The notes beneath the pieces were generated by a model that ran no database searches, was not told the DNA's origin, and saw only the letters and a program-made list of their open reading frames with translations. Made by a program: the position numbers and the translations under genes. From positions 124,001 through 188,000 of the forward strand of contig NZ_JBHZSP010000007.1 in the NCBI RefSeq assembly GCF_043643765.1: a DNA stretch of 64,000 bases. The letters run 5' to 3'. This DNA is from Marinomonas posidonica_A. GTDB taxonomy: Bacteria > Pseudomonadota > Gammaproteobacteria > Pseudomonadales > Marinomonadaceae. Below are positions 62,549 through 64,000 of this stretch, in pieces (the first letter of the stretch is position 1; every line of letters starts with the position of its first letter).

Positions 62549-63896
62549 AAATCAGGTAATTTTAATTGACGATGAACAAGCTGTTCGCATGGCCATTTCT
62601 CAAACTTTGGCGCTGGAGGACTTTGCCGTCGCTGAGTTCAGTGCCACGCAAGGAGTGACAGAAAAGCTATCAATAGATTGGCCAGGGGTGATTGTCAGCG
62701 ATATTAATCTGCCAGGGCAAAATGGTTTGGAGTTGTTCGAAGACGTTAAAAAAATTGATGCCGAAATCCCCTTCATTCTGATAACGGGGCACGGTGATAT
62801 CAGCATGGCCGTCAGTGCGATCCGTGACGGTGCGTATGACTTTATTGAAAAGCCTTTTTCCAACGAGGATTTTGTGGAAGTGGTTCGACGTGCCAGTGAA
62901 AAACGCCGTTTGACACTGGAGAACCGCAACTTACGTCTTGAGCTCGCTGCTCAAAATGCGCCCGGACCACGTATTATTGGCAACACACCAGGTATTCATC
63001 GCTTGCGCCAAGCCCTGTTGCATGTAGCGGATACTGGTGCCGATATTTTAATTCAAGGTGAAACGGGAACCGGAAAAGAGCTGGTAGCGAGGTACATTCA
63101 TGAGCATAGCTCACGACGTGGTCACCCTTTTGTGGCCATTAACTGTGGTGCCGTGCCGGATTCTATTATGGAGTCTGAATTGTTTGGACACGAAAAAGGC
63201 GCGTTTACGGACGCCAAAACACAGCGTATTGGTAAGTTAGAGCACGCTAATGGCGGTACTTTGTTCCTAGATGAAATCGAAAGCATGCCAATGTCCATGC
63301 AAATTCGTCTATTGCGAGTGTTAGAGGAAAGACGCTTAGAACGTTTGGGATCGAATAAAGCCATTGATCTGGATTTACGTATTCTCGCGGCGACAAAAGT
63401 GGATTTGAAGCAGTTAAGTGAAGGAGATAGCTTTCGCGAAGATTTGTATTACCGGCTCAATGTCGTACGAGTAGACATCCCCCCTTTGCGAGAGCGTAAA
63501 GATGATATTTCCTTATTGTGGCAACACTTCTGTCTAGTTGCGACGGCGCAGTACAAACGTGAATCTGAGCCCTTGTCTGCGGCTCGTATGCATAGCTTGT
63601 TAAGCTATGATTGGCCAGGTAATGTACGTGAGTTAAGGAATTTGGCCGAACGTTATGTCTTAATGGGGGAGGCTGGCTCCTTTGAATTTGATCAAATTAT
63701 CATCAATGAAAATAACCCAGGGGTCATGACGTTACCTGAGCAAATGGAACGTTTTGAAAAAACTCTATTAGAGCAGGAGTTGATACGACAAAAGGGCTCA
63801 ATCAAAGACACCATGGATGCTTTGGGTTTACCGAGGAAAACCCTGTATGACAAAATGCGTAAATACGATTTGGATAAAGATTTGTATAAACAATAG
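62538..63896 (+). CDS. dctD: Sigma-54-dependent response regulator, DctD type
   Basis: 452 residues from the ATG at 62538; the frame is open to 62523. The receiver domain has DDE near 11-13 and the phosphorylated D55 (VSDINLPG). The AAA+ domain has Walker A GETGTGKE at 174-181 and the sigma-54 contact loop GAFTDA near 221. The Fis-type HTH is at the C-terminus (GLPRKTLYDKMRKY). The start overlaps the dctB end by 11 bases. It should activate a sigma-54 promoter of a C4-dicarboxylate transporter, beyond the window. Confidence 0.92.
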   Translation: MTDKNQVILIDDEQAVRMAISQTLALEDFAVAEFSATQGVTEKLSIDWPGVIVSDINLPGQNGLELFEDVKKIDAEIPFILITGHGDISMAVSAIRDGAYDFIEKPFSNEDFVEVVRRASEKRRLTLENRNLRLELAAQNAPGPRIIGNTPGIHRLRQALLHVADTGADILIQGETGTGKELVARYIHEHSSRRGHPFVAINCGAVPDSIMESELFGHEKGAFTDAKTQRIGKLEHANGGTLFLDEIESMPMSMQIRLLRVLEERRLERLGSNKAIDLDLRILAATKVDLKQLSEGDSFREDLYYRLNVVRVDIPPLRERKDDISLLWQHFCLVATAQYKRESEPLSAARMHSLLSYDWPGNVRELRNLAERYVLMGEAGSFEFDQIIINENNPGVMTLPEQMERFEKTLLEQELIRQKGSIKDTMDALGLPRKTLYDKMRKYDLDKDLYKQ

Positions 63897-64000
63897 CCCT
63901 CGGTAGGTAAAGAAATGTTAAATCACTAAGAGATTGTTTACTTATGTAATCGTTTTTTGTAACTTAGAAATTCATGTCAATTCTTCTTACCGTGAATGCT
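63897..64000. other. Window end, non-coding
   Basis: 104 bases after dctD with no gene, terminator or clear sigma-54 (-24/-12) site. Confidence 0.5.

Overview
The window is bacterial chromosome with dense, mostly single-copy genes, no rRNA or tRNA genes and no CRISPR array. The gene set points to a marine gammaproteobacterium close to Marinomonas (Oceanospirillales). The evidence is YebG under a LexA box, a complete EF-P beta-lysylation set (EpmA, EpmB, EF-P), a PtxS-type 2-ketogluconate module, a FagA-FumC pair under Fur, DctB/DctD, LpxO and HlyU-like proteins. The taxon is inferred from protein resemblance and was not computed.

Layout. 1-5.8 kb: end of a Dpp/Opp peptide ABC transporter followed by two cytosolic M20 peptidases, an import-and-hydrolyse unit, then a broken Lrp-type regulator. 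6.3-8.0 kb: divergent LysR regulator and AzoR-like flavin reductase; a diverged second copy of this pair lies at 53.7-55.4 kb. 8.5-11.7 kb: a diguanylate cyclase cotranscribed with a periplasmic 5'-nucleotidase-like protein whose catalytic metal motifs look lost. 12-16.8 kb: gshA, then kguK-kguD with the PtxS regulator and a clear palindromic operator. 17-22 kb: a transsulfuration enzyme, polar amino-acid ABC transporter and LysR. 22-30 kb: housekeeping and stress genes (lpxO-like, yebG, mscS-like, slyD, fagA-like, fumC, two acetyltransferases). 30.3-32.4 kb: glutathione-dependent formaldehyde oxidation (frmA, frmB).

32.9-41.7 kb is the least ordinary region. Eight genes on the minus strand run amidase, PgdA/imidase-type deacetylase, MFS transporter, two short-chain dehydrogenases, a 102-residue protein starting MCGLCG, a CobW-type GTPase and a solute-binding protein without a signal peptide. 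They are tightly spaced and read as one operon. A GntR regulator with two DNA-binding domains faces the end of the operon. I read it as an uncharacterised catabolic system for an amide- or imide-containing compound, with a metal-handling arm.

42-50 kb: SDR, lipase-like hydrolase, HlyU-like protein, an IS5-type MITE sitting against a VF530 gene, a second diguanylate cyclase, a NYN-domain protein and an RNase J-like enzyme whose conserved first residues precede any ordinary start codon. 49-60 kb: epmB and efp, divergent around a 16-bp inverted repeat, GMC and MDR oxidoreductases, DoxX, a MocR regulator divergent from two exporters, and epmA. 60.3-63.9 kb: DctB/DctD, the two-component pair that usually controls C4-dicarboxylate uptake; its transporter would lie past the edge.
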